In this document: in pieces, positions 30,401-39,141 of the stretch
Layout: each line of letters opens with the position of its first letter
Position numbering within the stretch: the first letter of the stretch is position 1
Assembly: GCF_026626885.1 (NCBI RefSeq)
Contig: NZ_JAPNOA010000025.1
Coordinates: forward strand, 62,001-126,000
Direction of reading: 5' to 3'
Length of the DNA: 64,000 nucleotides
Origin: Parathalassolituus penaei
GTDB taxonomy: Bacteria; Pseudomonadota; Gammaproteobacteria; Pseudomonadales; Oceanobacteraceae
Made by a program: the position numbers and the translations under genes
Notes under the pieces: generated by a model
Databases searched by the model: none
What the model was told of the DNA's origin: nothing
What the model saw: only the letters and a program-made list of their open reading frames with translations

Positions 30401-31894
30401 ATGACGGACAACACACCCGCCTACGAATGGGCCAGCTGGAGCGAGCCAGGCGAACTCCATAACGAACCACTCAGCCCCGACCGCCTTGGACGGGCCGCGT
30501 ATGCCGAGTTCCTGACCCATTACCTCAACCATGTTGGTCAGCGAGACGGCGGTTACGTGATCAACCTCAATGCTGAATGGGGAGCGGGCAAAACCTGGTT
30601 TCTCAAACGCTGGTGCGCCACCCTCAAACCCCATCATCCGGTAGCCTATATCGACGCCTGGAAAAACGACTTCTCAGATGATCCGCTGCTAACCGTAGTC
30701 AGTGGAGTGCTGGAAGCGTTAAAGCAGAATCCGCATGTGCGCTGGATCGAACGCGAACAGAAGCTGTTCAGCAAACTTGGGCAGTTCGCAAAACGGGGTG
30801 TGGATGTCACTGACGTCGTTTTAAAAGCAAATGGCATTAATGGGCTGGGAGAAGCCTTCGGCGTGCTGTTGTCCTCCCACCAGAAGAAGTCGGAAGGAAT
30901 CGATGCACTGCGCAGCGAGATCAGGAACTGGCTCAGGGATGTGACGGAAAGCCCTCACAGCCATAACATCCAAAACCCCATGTACGTTTTTATCGACGAG
31001 CTGGACCGTTGCCGTCCAACCTATGCCATCGAGCTGCTGGAAACGGTGAAGCATCTGTTCGAGATCGAAGGCATCGTTTTTGTGATTGCCACCAATACCG
31101 ACCAGCTCCAGCACTCCATCCGCGCGGTGTATGGCGAAGGGTTTGATGCCAACCGATATCTGTACCGGTTTTTTAACAGAAGTGCTGCCTTGCCCATACC
31201 TGATTCCCTTACGGCATTCATCAGCACTTCAGATATTGGGCAACGGCTCATAGACAGGCTGGCAGTAACTGGAGATGGGGATGTCGTGATTGCGCCAGAC
31301 AACCTCATTGAAGTGCTTGGAAGTCTCGCTGATGGTTTTGGCTTTGATCTGCGTACCTGCAATCAATGGCTGGAGCAGTTGTTTGCTGTATATAGCAATG
31401 ATGAAGCCTGTAGAAAATTCTTCTGGCTTGTTACCGCGATAATGCTTGGTCTGCGGTTAGGCAATCCGGAAATATATGCAAAGTATGTTAAATCACTTTG
31501 GTATGCCGAAGATGGATCTATTCCGTCTAACCAACCTGCCCACCATCCAATTTTACGAGGGAAGACAAAAGCCTGCCTGCAGCTGAATCTGAAGAGTGAG
31601 CACTTGAAGAGAAAGCCTTACAACCTACCGGAACGAGCTACGGGTTATGTTCCTCCAGGTTTGCCGCTAGAGGTAAAGATTACGGATAAGGTCTGTGATG
31701 AGTGGATATGGAATATTGTTGATGTATTCCAGTCCAACCGAGGAAATGAAACTCACTTGGTCACCTTTTGGGATGATGGTGATAAAGGCTATTCCCACGG
31801 CTATTTCATCGCAGGCAATTATTTCGTTGTTAAACACAAGGCTACCCGTGAGGGTTATGTCGCGTTGGTGGAACAAGCCGGGCTGCTGCTGTAA
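30401..31894 (+). CDS. KAP-family P-loop NTPase
   Basis: 497-aa KAP NTPase. Start at ATG 30401 because AAGGGAG lies about 10 nt upstream; the frame extends back to 30170 through a parS site and a terminator, which is not credible coding sequence. The family signs are Walker A NAEWGAGKTWFLKRW (residues 57-71), YIDAWKNDF shortly after, and Walker B MYVFIDELDRCRP near residue 198 followed by VIATNTDQLQHSI. The membrane insertion found in many KAP proteins is not obvious. The C-terminal 150 residues are unrecognised and A+T-richer than neighbours, suggesting transfer. KAP proteins include the F-plasmid phage-exclusion protein PifA; a defence role here is only a hypothesis. Confidence 0.85.
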   Translation: MTDNTPAYEWASWSEPGELHNEPLSPDRLGRAAYAEFLTHYLNHVGQRDGGYVINLNAEWGAGKTWFLKRWCATLKPHHPVAYIDAWKNDFSDDPLLTVVSGVLEALKQNPHVRWIEREQKLFSKLGQFAKRGVDVTDVVLKANGINGLGEAFGVLLSSHQKKSEGIDALRSEIRNWLRDVTESPHSHNIQNPMYVFIDELDRCRPTYAIELLETVKHLFEIEGIVFVIATNTDQLQHSIRAVYGEGFDANRYLYRFFNRSAALPIPDSLTAFISTSDIGQRLIDRLAVTGDGDVVIAPDNLIEVLGSLADGFGFDLRTCNQWLEQLFAVYSNDEACRKFFWLVTAIMLGLRLGNPEIYAKYVKSLWYAEDGSIPSNQPAHHPILRGKTKACLQLNLKSEHLKRKPYNLPERATGYVPPGLPLEVKITDKVCDEWIWNIVDVFQSNRGNETHLVTFWDDGDKGYSHGYFIAGNYFVVKHKATREGYVALVEQAGLLL

Positions 31895-31905
31895 ATGTAC
31901 CTCCT

Positions 31906-31939
31906 GTGATGTATTACGCCTTCGGCTAATACATCCTAC
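31906..31939. repeat. Palindromic REP-like element (GATGTATTA ... TAATACATC)
   Basis: Perfect 9-bp arms at 31908-31916 and 31927-31935 enclose an inner GCC-TTC-GGC hairpin and end in CCTAC. The form resembles the dispersed GTAGG-type palindromes found between genes in many bacteria. It lies just after the KAP gene and could act as a transcript end. Confidence 0.65.
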
Positions 31940-31948
31940 ATTTCAGTC

Positions 31949-31984
31949 CCCGACACCCGACACCCGACGCCCGACCCGACGCCC
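31949..31984. repeat. Short degenerate heptamer array (CCCGACA-like)
   Basis: Five degenerate copies of CCCGACA/CCCGACG, one of them shortened to 5 nt. The unit differs by one base from the unit of the long array at 34021-34150 read on the minus strand (CCAGACA). Confidence 0.7.
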
Positions 31985-31987
31985 AAA

Positions 31988-32003
31988 CGTTCCACGTGAA
32001 ACA
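31988..32003. promoter_or_regulatory. parS site between the KAP gene and the MOSC gene
   Basis: CGTTCCACGTGAAACA, matching TGTTNCACGTGAAACA at 15 of 16 positions. It ends 2 nt before the MOSC stop codon. Confidence 0.86.
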
Positions 32004-32004
32004 T

Positions 32005-32502
32005 TCAGCCAATCACTGGCACGACCGCATCGCCCACGTTCAGCTCCCCACCTTCGAGAATCTTCGCACACAGGCCACCGTGACCCAGCATGGCGGCGGT
32101 GCCACCGTTGCCGAGCATTTCATCCATCCGGCTGCACGGATGACAAAGGGCGGTGGCTTCCAGCAGGACGTCACCAATCCGGAATTGCTGATGGCGCAGG
32201 GCCAGCAGGTTGATGCCACTGACCACCAGATTGCGGCGCAACAGGCCGGGATCGATGCTGGTCAGGCCGAGCAGGCTGGCGACCACCTGGATGTGTTCGG
32301 CATTAATCAGCGTGACCTGGCGGGCGGATAACGGGCTGCCAGCGCAGCGATGATCACCTTCCAGCCCGAGGCCGGGCAGGGCGATGGCGCGCTCAACCAC
32401 CAGCAGGTTTTCGCGGCGTGCCGGGCGCACGCCAATCCAGTCCAGGCGGCCGGGTTTGATGGATGGCAAATAGCGGGAAAACAGTTGCTGGCGAGCGGTC
32501 AT
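32005..32502 (-). CDS. MOSC-domain protein
   Basis: 165-aa stand-alone MOSC domain, the fold at the C-terminus of molybdenum-cofactor sulfurases that carries the cofactor near a conserved Cys. The motifs LEGDHRCAGSPLSARQVTLINAEH and RRNLVVSGINLLAL are typical, and ALCHPCSRM near residue 122 supplies candidate Cys ligands. AGAGG precedes the ATG at 32502. Single gene, leftward, facing the KAP gene. The substrate is unknown, as for most YiiM-like short MOSC proteins. Confidence 0.9.
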   Translation of the reverse strand: MTARQQLFSRYLPSIKPGRLDWIGVRPARRENLLVVERAIALPGLGLEGDHRCAGSPLSARQVTLINAEHIQVVASLLGLTSIDPGLLRRNLVVSGINLLALRHQQFRIGDVLLEATALCHPCSRMDEMLGNGGTAAMLGHGGLCAKILEGGELNVGDAVVPVIG

Positions 32503-32642
32503 GGTTAGCCTCTTGTGATGTCAAGGGGGATGATTCAAACCAAAGGTTGGCATAGCAGGGTTGCGCTAACCAGTCCGATTTTCTACTGTCCGCGCCTTTT
32601 TGTTTTGCCCTTATGGGCGTTCAGCAGGAGTGAGTAAGTCGT

Positions 32643-33962
32643 ATGAACGCAGTGGTGGTTGCCGTCGTGCTGATGCTGATTCTCAGCGTCGCACGTATGC
32701 ACGTGATGTTATCCATGATGATCGCCGCGCTGGTCGGTGGTTGGGTTGGTGGTCTGGATCTGAAACAGACGCTGGATGCCTTTAACGAGGGTATTGGTGG
32801 TGGTGCCGGTATCGCTCTGAGTTACGCCATGCTGGGTGCGTTTGCGGTGGCGATTTCGCTGTCGGGCCTGCCACAGCTGCTGGCCAAAAATCTGCTCAAG
32901 CGGGTAGGCCATGAGTCCGACGTGAACCAGGGCCACGTCAGCACCGCAATTATTGTGCTGATGCTGGTTGCGGCGATGATGTCGCAGAATCTGATTCCGA
33001 TCCACATTGCCTTTATTCCGATTCTGGTACCGCCGCTGCTGATGCTGATGGCGCGTCTGAAACTGGACCGTCGTCTGATCGCCTGCGTGCTGACCTTTGG
33101 TCTGATCACTCCTTATATGTTCCTGCCAGTAGGTTTTGGTGCGATTTATCTGGATGAAATCCTGCTGGGCCAGATTGCATCGGCGGGTGTGAATACCGAA
33201 GGTTTGTCGGTGGTAAAAGCCATGGCGATTCCAGCGGCAGGTATGCTGGTTGGTCTGCTGATTGCGGTGTTCTTCAGTTACCGTCGCCCACGTGAGTACG
33301 ATCTGAAAGTGGTGGAAGCGGGCAGTCACAGCGAGCGTGAAGTGACTGGTCGTGGTCTGGTGGTGGCGGTTGCTGCCATTGTGGCGGCCTTTGTGGTGCA
33401 GCTGGCGACCGATTCCATGGTGCTGGGTGCGATGGTTGGTTTCCTGATTTTCTCGGTGACCGGTGTGGTGCGCTGGAACGAGTCTGAGAGTGTGATTCTC
33501 GACGGTATCCGGATGATGGCGTCCATCGGTTTTATCATGATTGCCGCCAACGGTTTCTCCGAGGTTCTGAAGGCCACTGGCCATATCGATACCCTGGTGA
33601 GTGCTTCTGCCGAGTGGCTGGGTAACAGCAAGGCGCTGACCTCGTTTGTGCTGCTGGTTGTGGGTCTGTTGCTGACCATGGGTATTGGTTCGTCGTTCTC
33701 GACTGTGCCGATTATTGCCGCCATTTACGTGCCGCTGTGTGTGCAGCTGGGCTTCAGCCCGCTGGCGATTGTGGCGCTGATTGGTACTGCGGGTGCGCTC
33801 GGTGATGCCGGTTCTCCGGCGTCGGATTCGACTCTGGGCCCAAGTGCTGGTCTGAATGCGGATGGTCAGCACAACCACATGAAAGACACTGTGATTCCAA
33901 CCTTCCTGCACTTCAACCTGCCGCTGCTGGCGGCCGGTTGGGTAGCGACGATGGTTCTGTAA
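32643..33962 (+). CDS. Na+/H+ antiporter family protein (NhaC-like superfamily)
   Basis: 439-aa membrane protein with about eleven hydrophobic helices and no signal peptide. It has the features of the Na+/H+ antiporter family related to NhaC, such as MMSQNLIPIHIAFIPILVPP, GIGSSFSTVPIIAAIYVPL and the C-terminal GALGDAGSPASDSTLGPSAGLNADGQHNH. AGGAG lies upstream at rather long spacing. The likely role is sodium or other cation export at the inner membrane, useful in a marine cell. Ion specificity cannot be read from the sequence. Confidence 0.88.
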   Translation: MNAVVVAVVLMLILSVARMHVMLSMMIAALVGGWVGGLDLKQTLDAFNEGIGGGAGIALSYAMLGAFAVAISLSGLPQLLAKNLLKRVGHESDVNQGHVSTAIIVLMLVAAMMSQNLIPIHIAFIPILVPPLLMLMARLKLDRRLIACVLTFGLITPYMFLPVGFGAIYLDEILLGQIASAGVNTEGLSVVKAMAIPAAGMLVGLLIAVFFSYRRPREYDLKVVEAGSHSEREVTGRGLVVAVAAIVAAFVVQLATDSMVLGAMVGFLIFSVTGVVRWNESESVILDGIRMMASIGFIMIAANGFSEVLKATGHIDTLVSASAEWLGNSKALTSFVLLVVGLLLTMGIGSSFSTVPIIAAIYVPLCVQLGFSPLAIVALIGTAGALGDAGSPASDSTLGPSAGLNADGQHNHMKDTVIPTFLHFNLPLLAAGWVATMVL

Positions 33963-33986
33963 GCGGCGCGTTCGGCTGATCGGGTG

Positions 33987-34006
33987 TGTGGGCATCAATG
34001 CCCACA
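33987..34006 (+). terminator. Hairpin after the antiporter gene
   Basis: TGTGGGCAT-CA-ATGCCCACA, a perfect 9-bp stem with a 2-nt loop, 25 nt after the stop. No T-tract follows, so it may stabilise the 3' end rather than terminate by itself. Confidence 0.45.
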
Positions 34007-34019
34007 TTCCACGCTAGCA

Positions 34020-34150
<131 letters not shown>

Positions 34151-34265
34151 CCGGGCCGCGATCGGATCTGGCGTTTGGCTGGATCAGACACCCGGCAGAC
34201 AGGGCGCTATCACCTGTGTGGTCGGCGCGGGCTGTTGTTGGTGGCGATGAGGTCAGACGACGGCC

Positions 34266-34300
34266 ATAAAAAAGGCACCCATCGGGTGCCTTTTGTTTTT
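34266..34300. terminator. Bidirectional terminator of the acyltransferase gene
   Basis: AAAAGGCACCC-ATC-GGGTGCCTTTT (34270-34280 and 34284-34294) with A and T runs on both sides, 25 nt past the acyltransferase stop. Confidence 0.9.
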
Positions 34301-34324
34301 ACGCTGAGAGGCTCTATATCGCGC

Positions 34325-35146
34325 TCAGAAGCGTTTTCCGCTGGTAGCCGCCTCTACGTACTCGCCAGTGAATGGAACGGCTGAGATACGGTCTACCTGT
34401 TCGTTGATCCATTGTTCGGTCATGTCGTTCAGTTCGGCGGTGCTCATGCCTTCGGTCTGGATCGCCTTGCCGACCACAATACGGATAACACCAGGAGATT
34501 TTACCCAGCTGGTGTTCGGCCACAGGTCGCCGGAGTTGTGGGCAATCGGGATCACCGGTGCAGCGGTTTTGGTGGCCAGCATGGCGCCGCCCTTGGAGAA
34601 CACCTTGCGTTTACCGGACGGGATACGGCTGCCTTCCGGGAACACCAGTACGTGAATACCGTCTTTCAGACGTTCTTCACCGCCCTGGATGACCTGTTTG
34701 AGAGCGTTGGCCTTTTTGCTGCGATCAATAAAGATCGGTTTGATCAGGCTCAGGCCCCAGCCAAAAAATGGCAGGTACGAGAGTTCTTTCTTCACTACCT
34801 GCACGTGCGGGTAGATCAGGGTTGGCAGCATGAAGGTTTCCCAGGTGCTCTGGTGTTTGCTGATCAGCACATGGCCTACGCCATTGTGCGGGATGTTTTC
34901 AGCACCTTCGACTTCACAGCGGATACCGGCCAACCAGCGCAGACCAAAAATCACCAGACGGCAATGAATGCCCATAATCCAGTAGTTGCGGGTTTTTAAT
35001 GGCAGGAACGGGCCGATCAGCAGACTGGGAATAAACCAGAATACGGTGGCGATACTGAGCCAGATGTAAAACAGTGCTGTACGCAGCTTGTGGCTGAGTG
35101 GTTTAGTGGCCGGACCGTGGGTATCGGCATGACGGCTGGTATTCAT
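34325..35146 (-). CDS. 1-acyl-sn-glycerol-3-phosphate acyltransferase (PlsC family)
   Basis: 273-aa membrane acyltransferase making phosphatidate from lysophosphatidate. Hydrophobic segments lie at about residues 23-52. The acyltransferase block I is SKHQSTWETF near residue 97, where the usual H-X4-D is H-X4-E, as in several gammaproteobacterial paralogues. Block III is FPEGSRIPSGKRKVFSKGGAMLA and block IV is VIPIAHNSGDLWP. It lies downstream of gmhB and glyQS in the same direction, separated by 132 nt. Specificity within the family (PlsC itself or a paralogue such as YihG) is unresolved. Confidence 0.88.
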   Translation of the reverse strand: MNTSRHADTHGPATKPLSHKLRTALFYIWLSIATVFWFIPSLLIGPFLPLKTRNYWIMGIHCRLVIFGLRWLAGIRCEVEGAENIPHNGVGHVLISKHQSTWETFMLPTLIYPHVQVVKKELSYLPFFGWGLSLIKPIFIDRSKKANALKQVIQGGEERLKDGIHVLVFPEGSRIPSGKRKVFSKGGAMLATKTAAPVIPIAHNSGDLWPNTSWVKSPGVIRIVVGKAIQTEGMSTAELNDMTEQWINEQVDRISAVPFTGEYVEAATSGKRF

Positions 35147-35278
35147 GAGCTTGGCGAGCCTTATTGTTAAGCGGTCATAATCGGGTGCTGTGTTATACCA
35201 CCACCCGGTTAACTATCTTTTAACCAATATTCCTATGACTGTTGCCAAAATGGCACCATAAAATGTCCGGATACCGGA

Positions 35279-35839
35279 TTATTTGACACTTTCCAGCAGC
35301 TGGTCGACCCAGCTGGCGAGGTCGTTGTACACCTCGGCCGTGGCTAGCTGCGGATAACGCGCCAGTTTGGCGACCGATGCTTCACCCTTGCCGGTGCGTA
35401 CCAGCACGGGTTTGCAACCGGCGGCGACACCGGCTTCGAGGTCGCGGATGGAGTCTCCGACCATCCAGCCACCGGCGGCGCTAACGCCTAACACACGTTC
35501 AATCTGATGAATCAGGCCGGGCAAGGGTTTGCGGCAATCACAGCTGTCATCCGGGCCGTGTGGACACCAGGCAATATGGGCGAACTCGCCACCGGCTGCG
35601 TTGACCAGCGCCGTCATTTTGGTGTGCATGGCATCAAGATCGGCCTGGCTGAAGTAGCCACGGGCGAGGCCGGACTGGTTGGTAGCCACCGCCACCTGAT
35701 AACCGGCCTTGCACAGGCGGGCAACGGCTTCGGCGCTGCCGGGAATGGGGATCCATTCGTCTACGGATTTGACGTAGGCGTCGGAGTCGAGATTCAGAAC
35801 ACCATCGCGGTCCAGAATGATCAGTGGCCGGCTGTCCAT
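35279..35839 (-). CDS. gmhB: D-glycero-beta-D-manno-heptose 1,7-bisphosphate 7-phosphatase
   Basis: HAD-family phosphatase (186 aa) of the ADP-heptose pathway for LPS inner core. HAD motif I is LDRDGVLNLDSDAYV (residues 9-23), motif II is VATNQSGLARGYFS, and motif III is the Lys of CRKP with downstream GDSIRDLEAG. The zinc ligands are in CPHGPDDSCDCRKP near residue 93. AGGGAA precedes the ATG. It is placed between glyS and the acyltransferase, as in many gammaproteobacteria. Confidence 0.94.
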   Translation of the reverse strand: MDSRPLIILDRDGVLNLDSDAYVKSVDEWIPIPGSAEAVARLCKAGYQVAVATNQSGLARGYFSQADLDAMHTKMTALVNAAGGEFAHIAWCPHGPDDSCDCRKPLPGLIHQIERVLGVSAAGGWMVGDSIRDLEAGVAAGCKPVLVRTGKGEASVAKLARYPQLATAEVYNDLASWVDQLLESVK

Positions 35840-35873
35840 GATATTTCCCTGTGTTGGTAAAACGGGCTTGCAG

Positions 35874-35899
35874 AAAAAAGGGAAGCCGGAGCTTCCCTT
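35874..35899 (-). terminator. Intrinsic terminator of glyQS
   Basis: Stem AAGGGAAGC/GCTTCCCTT with a 4-nt loop (35878-35899) followed on the minus strand by TTTTCTG; 19 nt past the glyS stop. gmhB therefore probably relies on read-through or its own promoter. Confidence 0.85.
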
Positions 35900-35917
35900 A
35901 TTGGCGTCGGCCGTGGC

Positions 35918-38005
35918 TTACGCCTGCAGCAGACTGATGTCGGCGATTGCCATGAACATACCACCCAGCTGCTTCAGCAGTGCCAGACGGTTGTTCTTGA
36001 TGGCTTCGTCGTCGGCCATCACCATCACCTTGTCGAAGAAGGCATCCACCACACTGCGCAGGGTCGACAGGGCGGTCAGAGCGCCGTTGTAGTCACCTTT
36101 TTGCAGGGATGGCACGATGAGGTCGGTGAGGCCGGTCATTTCTTCAAACAGGGCGCGTTCTTCATCCTGTTGCAGCAGCGCGGCGTTAACCGTGGCAACT
36201 ACGGCATCACCACCGTTCTTGGCGAGGATGTTGGATACACGCTTGTTGGCAGACGCCAGTGCCTGGGCGGCTTCCAGCTGGTAGAACGCGTGTACGGCTT
36301 TCACACGACGGTCGATGTCCAGCGGGTTGGTAACCCCCAGGGCACGCACAGACTGGAATACTTCAGCCGGGATGTTGGCGTCCTGGTACCAGGCGCTGAA
36401 ACGATCCAGCATGTATTCCGTCAGGGTGGCTGCGGTTTCGCCTTTCAGGTCGGCTGGCCAGTTGTTGTTGATGGCCCAGCTGATCAGGTCTTTCAGATCG
36501 ATGTTCAGCTGTTTCTCAACCAGGATACGCAGCACGCCCAGAGAGGCACGACGCAGGGCAAACGGGTCCTTGGAACCGGTTGGCAGTTGGCCAATACCAA
36601 ACAGACCCACCAGAGAATCCAGACGGTCGGCCAGGGCGATGGCAGTACCGGTGGCGGTGGCTGGCAGGGCATCACCGGCAAAGGCTGGCATGTACTGTTC
36701 GATCATGGCGGCGGCAACGTCTGCGTGTTCACCGTCGTTTTCAGCGTAATACTTGCCAGCCAGACCTTGCAGCTCGGTGAACTCGTTCACCATGTTGGAG
36801 ACCAGGTCGTTCTTGCACAGCTGGGCGGCACGTTGAACGTGGGCCACTTCTGCACCAGTGAAGGTCGCAATCTGGCTGGCCAGGTTGCCAATGCGGCGCG
36901 CCTTGTCAGCAACAGAACCCAGACCATTCACCCAGACCACGTTTTCCAGCTTGGCAAAACGGCTTTCCAGTGGCTGTTTGCGGTCGGTTTCCCAGAAGAA
37001 AGCGGCGTCGGACAGACGTGGACGGATCACCTTTTCGTTACCGGAAATCACCTGTGACGGGTCTTTGGACTCGATGTTGGCGATGGTAATGAAGTTCGGC
37101 AGCAGCTTGCCGTCGCGGGTCACGTGGAAGTACTTCTGGTGTTCCTTCATGGAGGAAATCAGGGCTTCCTGTGGCACGCTCAGGAAACGCTCTTCGAAGG
37201 AGCCGGACAGCGCCACTGGCCATTCGTTAAGAGCGGTTACTTCGTTCAGCAGGTCGGCATCAATCTGGGCAACACCGCCCAGTTTTTCGCCTTCGGCTTT
37301 TACCTGACGCTCGATCAGTTCAGCACGTTCGGCGAAGCTGGCCATCACGTAGGCCGCGCGCAGTTTGCTTTCGTATTCGGACGGGTCGGCAAACACCACG
37401 GCTTCCGGAGCGTGGAAACGGTGACCACGGCTGCTGTTGCCGGAGCTGATGCCCAGCACTTCGGTGTTCACCACGTCGGTGCCAAACAGCATCACCAGCC
37501 ACTGGGCTGGACGTACGAATTCAACGCGGGAAGCACCCCAGCGCATACGCTTCGGAATTGGCAGCTTGTCGAGGCTGGCTTGCACAATGGCACCCAGCAG
37601 CTCGGCGGTTGGTTTGCCAGCGATGGTACGACGTACCATCAGCTTGCCAGCGTTTTTGCCTTCGGATTCCGGGGCAGTTTGCAGCTCGGCTGCGGTAACA
37701 CCGGCGCGGCTGGCAAAACCTTCGGCGGCTTTGGTCAGTTTGCCTTCGGCATCAAAGGCGATGTTGGCCGGTGGGCCAAACAGGGTTTCCTGCTGGTCGT
37801 CCTGTTTGACGGGCAGTTCGGCAATACGTACGGCCAGACGACGTGGGGCGGCAAACAGTTCAACCTGGCCAAACGCCAGACCGGCGTCTTTCAGGCCTTG
37901 TTCAATACCGGCACCAAAGGCTTCGGACAGGGTTCTCAGGGCTTTTGGTGGCAGTTCTTCAGTGCCCAGCTCAACCAGAAAGCTCTTGGTTTCAACGTTG
38001 CTCAT
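35918..38005 (-). CDS. glyS: Glycine--tRNA ligase subunit beta
   Basis: Beta subunit (695 aa) of the alpha2beta2 bacterial GlyRS, responsible for tRNA recognition. It begins with the FLVELGTEELPPKALRTLSEAF signature. It also has KRMRWGASRVEFVRPAQWLV, the HD-type region and a C-terminal anticodon-binding domain. The start ATG overlaps the glyQ stop by 1 nt (TAATG), a translationally coupled pair. Confidence 0.97.
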   Translation of the reverse strand: MSNVETKSFLVELGTEELPPKALRTLSEAFGAGIEQGLKDAGLAFGQVELFAAPRRLAVRIAELPVKQDDQQETLFGPPANIAFDAEGKLTKAAEGFASRAGVTAAELQTAPESEGKNAGKLMVRRTIAGKPTAELLGAIVQASLDKLPIPKRMRWGASRVEFVRPAQWLVMLFGTDVVNTEVLGISSGNSSRGHRFHAPEAVVFADPSEYESKLRAAYVMASFAERAELIERQVKAEGEKLGGVAQIDADLLNEVTALNEWPVALSGSFEERFLSVPQEALISSMKEHQKYFHVTRDGKLLPNFITIANIESKDPSQVISGNEKVIRPRLSDAAFFWETDRKQPLESRFAKLENVVWVNGLGSVADKARRIGNLASQIATFTGAEVAHVQRAAQLCKNDLVSNMVNEFTELQGLAGKYYAENDGEHADVAAAMIEQYMPAFAGDALPATATGTAIALADRLDSLVGLFGIGQLPTGSKDPFALRRASLGVLRILVEKQLNIDLKDLISWAINNNWPADLKGETAATLTEYMLDRFSAWYQDANIPAEVFQSVRALGVTNPLDIDRRVKAVHAFYQLEAAQALASANKRVSNILAKNGGDAVVATVNAALLQQDEERALFEEMTGLTDLIVPSLQKGDYNGALTALSTLRSVVDAFFDKVMVMADDEAIKNNRLALLKQLGGMFMAIADISLLQA

Positions 38006-38991
38006 TATTTGTTCTCCTGCTGGGCTTTCTGGGCCTGTTCTTCTTTCTGGGCCTTGTAACGGGCCAGCACATCGGCGCGGTTGGCTTCATCCGCCAGAGG
38101 GAAGCCTTTTTCAGCGCGGCTGTCGAAGTAGGAGTGCGCAACGGCACGGGCCAGGGTGCGGACGCGCAGGATATAACCCTGACGTTCAGTCACGGAGATA
38201 GCACCACGGGCATCCAGCAGGTTGAAGGTGTGGGAAGCCTTCAGGGTCTGTTCGTAAGCTGGCAGCGGCAGGCCGGCAGCAATCAGACGGTTACAGTCTT
38301 TTTCGTACTGGTTAAATGCCTGGAACAGGAAATCAACGTCAGCGTATTCGAAGTTGTAAGTGGACTGTTCCACTTCGTTCTGGTGGAACACGTCGCCGTA
38401 GGTAACGGCCTTGCCGTCCGGGCCGTAGGTCCATACCAGGTCGTAAACCGAGTTCACTTCCTGCAGGTACATGGCGATACGTTCCAGACCGTAGGTGATT
38501 TCACCGGTAACCGGGAAACATTCGAGGCCGCCCGCTTGCTGGAAGTAGGTGAACTGGGTCACTTCCATACCGTTCAGCCATACTTCCCAACCCAGACCCC
38601 AGGCGCCCAGAGTTGGCGATTCCCAGTTGTCTTCCACGAAACGGATGTCGTGAACCAGTGGGTCGATGCCCAGTGCTTTCAGGGAGCCCAGGTATTTTTC
38701 CTGGAAGTCTGCCGGGTTCGGCTTCATCACCACCTGGAACTGGTAGTAGTGCTGCAGACGGTTCGGGTTTTCACCGTAACGACCGTCGGTTGGACGACGG
38801 CTTGGCTGAACGTAGGCAGAGTTCCAGTTTTCCGGGCCAACCGCACGCAGGAAGGTGTGGACGTGGAACGTACCGGCACCGACTTCCAGATCGAGTGGTT
38901 GATTGATGACACAGCCCTGTTCGGACCAGTATTCCTGCAGGGTGGCGATCAGACCCTGGAAGGTTTTGACGTTATGGCGACTCTGACTCAC
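38005..38991 (-). CDS. glyQ: Glycine--tRNA ligase subunit alpha
   Basis: Catalytic alpha subunit (328 aa). The family-specific [19 protein letters not shown] is at residues 10-28, with [19 protein letters not shown] and [26 protein letters not shown] following. The last 25 residues ([13 protein letters not shown]) form a charged, Gln-rich tail that makes it slightly longer than the roughly 303-residue E. coli protein. First gene of the glyQS pair. Confidence 0.97.
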   Translation of the reverse strand: MSQSRHNVKTFQGLIATLQEYWSEQGCVINQPLDLEVGAGTFHVHTFLRAVGPENWNSAYVQPSRRPTDGRYGENPNRLQHYYQFQVVMKPNPADFQEKYLGSLKALGIDPLVHDIRFVEDNWESPTLGAWGLGWEVWLNGMEVTQFTYFQQAGGLECFPVTGEITYGLERIAMYLQEVNSVYDLVWTYGPDGKAVTYGDVFHQNEVEQSTYNFEYADVDFLFQAFNQYEKDCNRLIAAGLPLPAYEQTLKASHTFNLLDARGAISVTERQGYILRVRTLARAVAHSYFDSRAEKGFPLADEANRADVLARYKAQKEEQAQKAQQENK

Positions 38992-39051
38992 GGCACAATT
39001 CCTGTTGTCAGCAAGGCAAAACTTGCAATTGGCGACGTTTAAAGAGGCCGG

Positions 39052-39080
39052 ATTATAGCAGTGATGATTGCTGAAGACAG
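39052..39080 (-). promoter_or_regulatory. Probable sigma-70 promoter of glyQS
   Basis: Minus-strand perfect -10 TATAAT with a weak -35 CTGTCT at 17-bp spacing, about 60 nt upstream of the glyQ ATG. Confidence 0.5.
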
Positions 39081-39141
39081 AGGCAATCCGGTTATGGAAT
39101 ATCCATCGTTGGGTGGATGTTGGTGTCCGCTGACAGGATTG

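Noticed and set aside
32695-33300. CACGTGA sequences in the antiporter gene considered as parS
   Set aside because: Only the hexamer CACGTG is present; flanking arms do not match.
37112-37130. CACGTGGAA inside glyS considered as a seventh parS
   Set aside because: The left arm is GGT rather than GTT and the right arm ends AGT instead of AAC; only the central hexamer matches.
36101-39042. Long plus-strand frames opposite glyS and glyQ
   Set aside because: Complement of two certain housekeeping genes; composition rich in Gln, Gly and Phe from GC-biased antisense codons.
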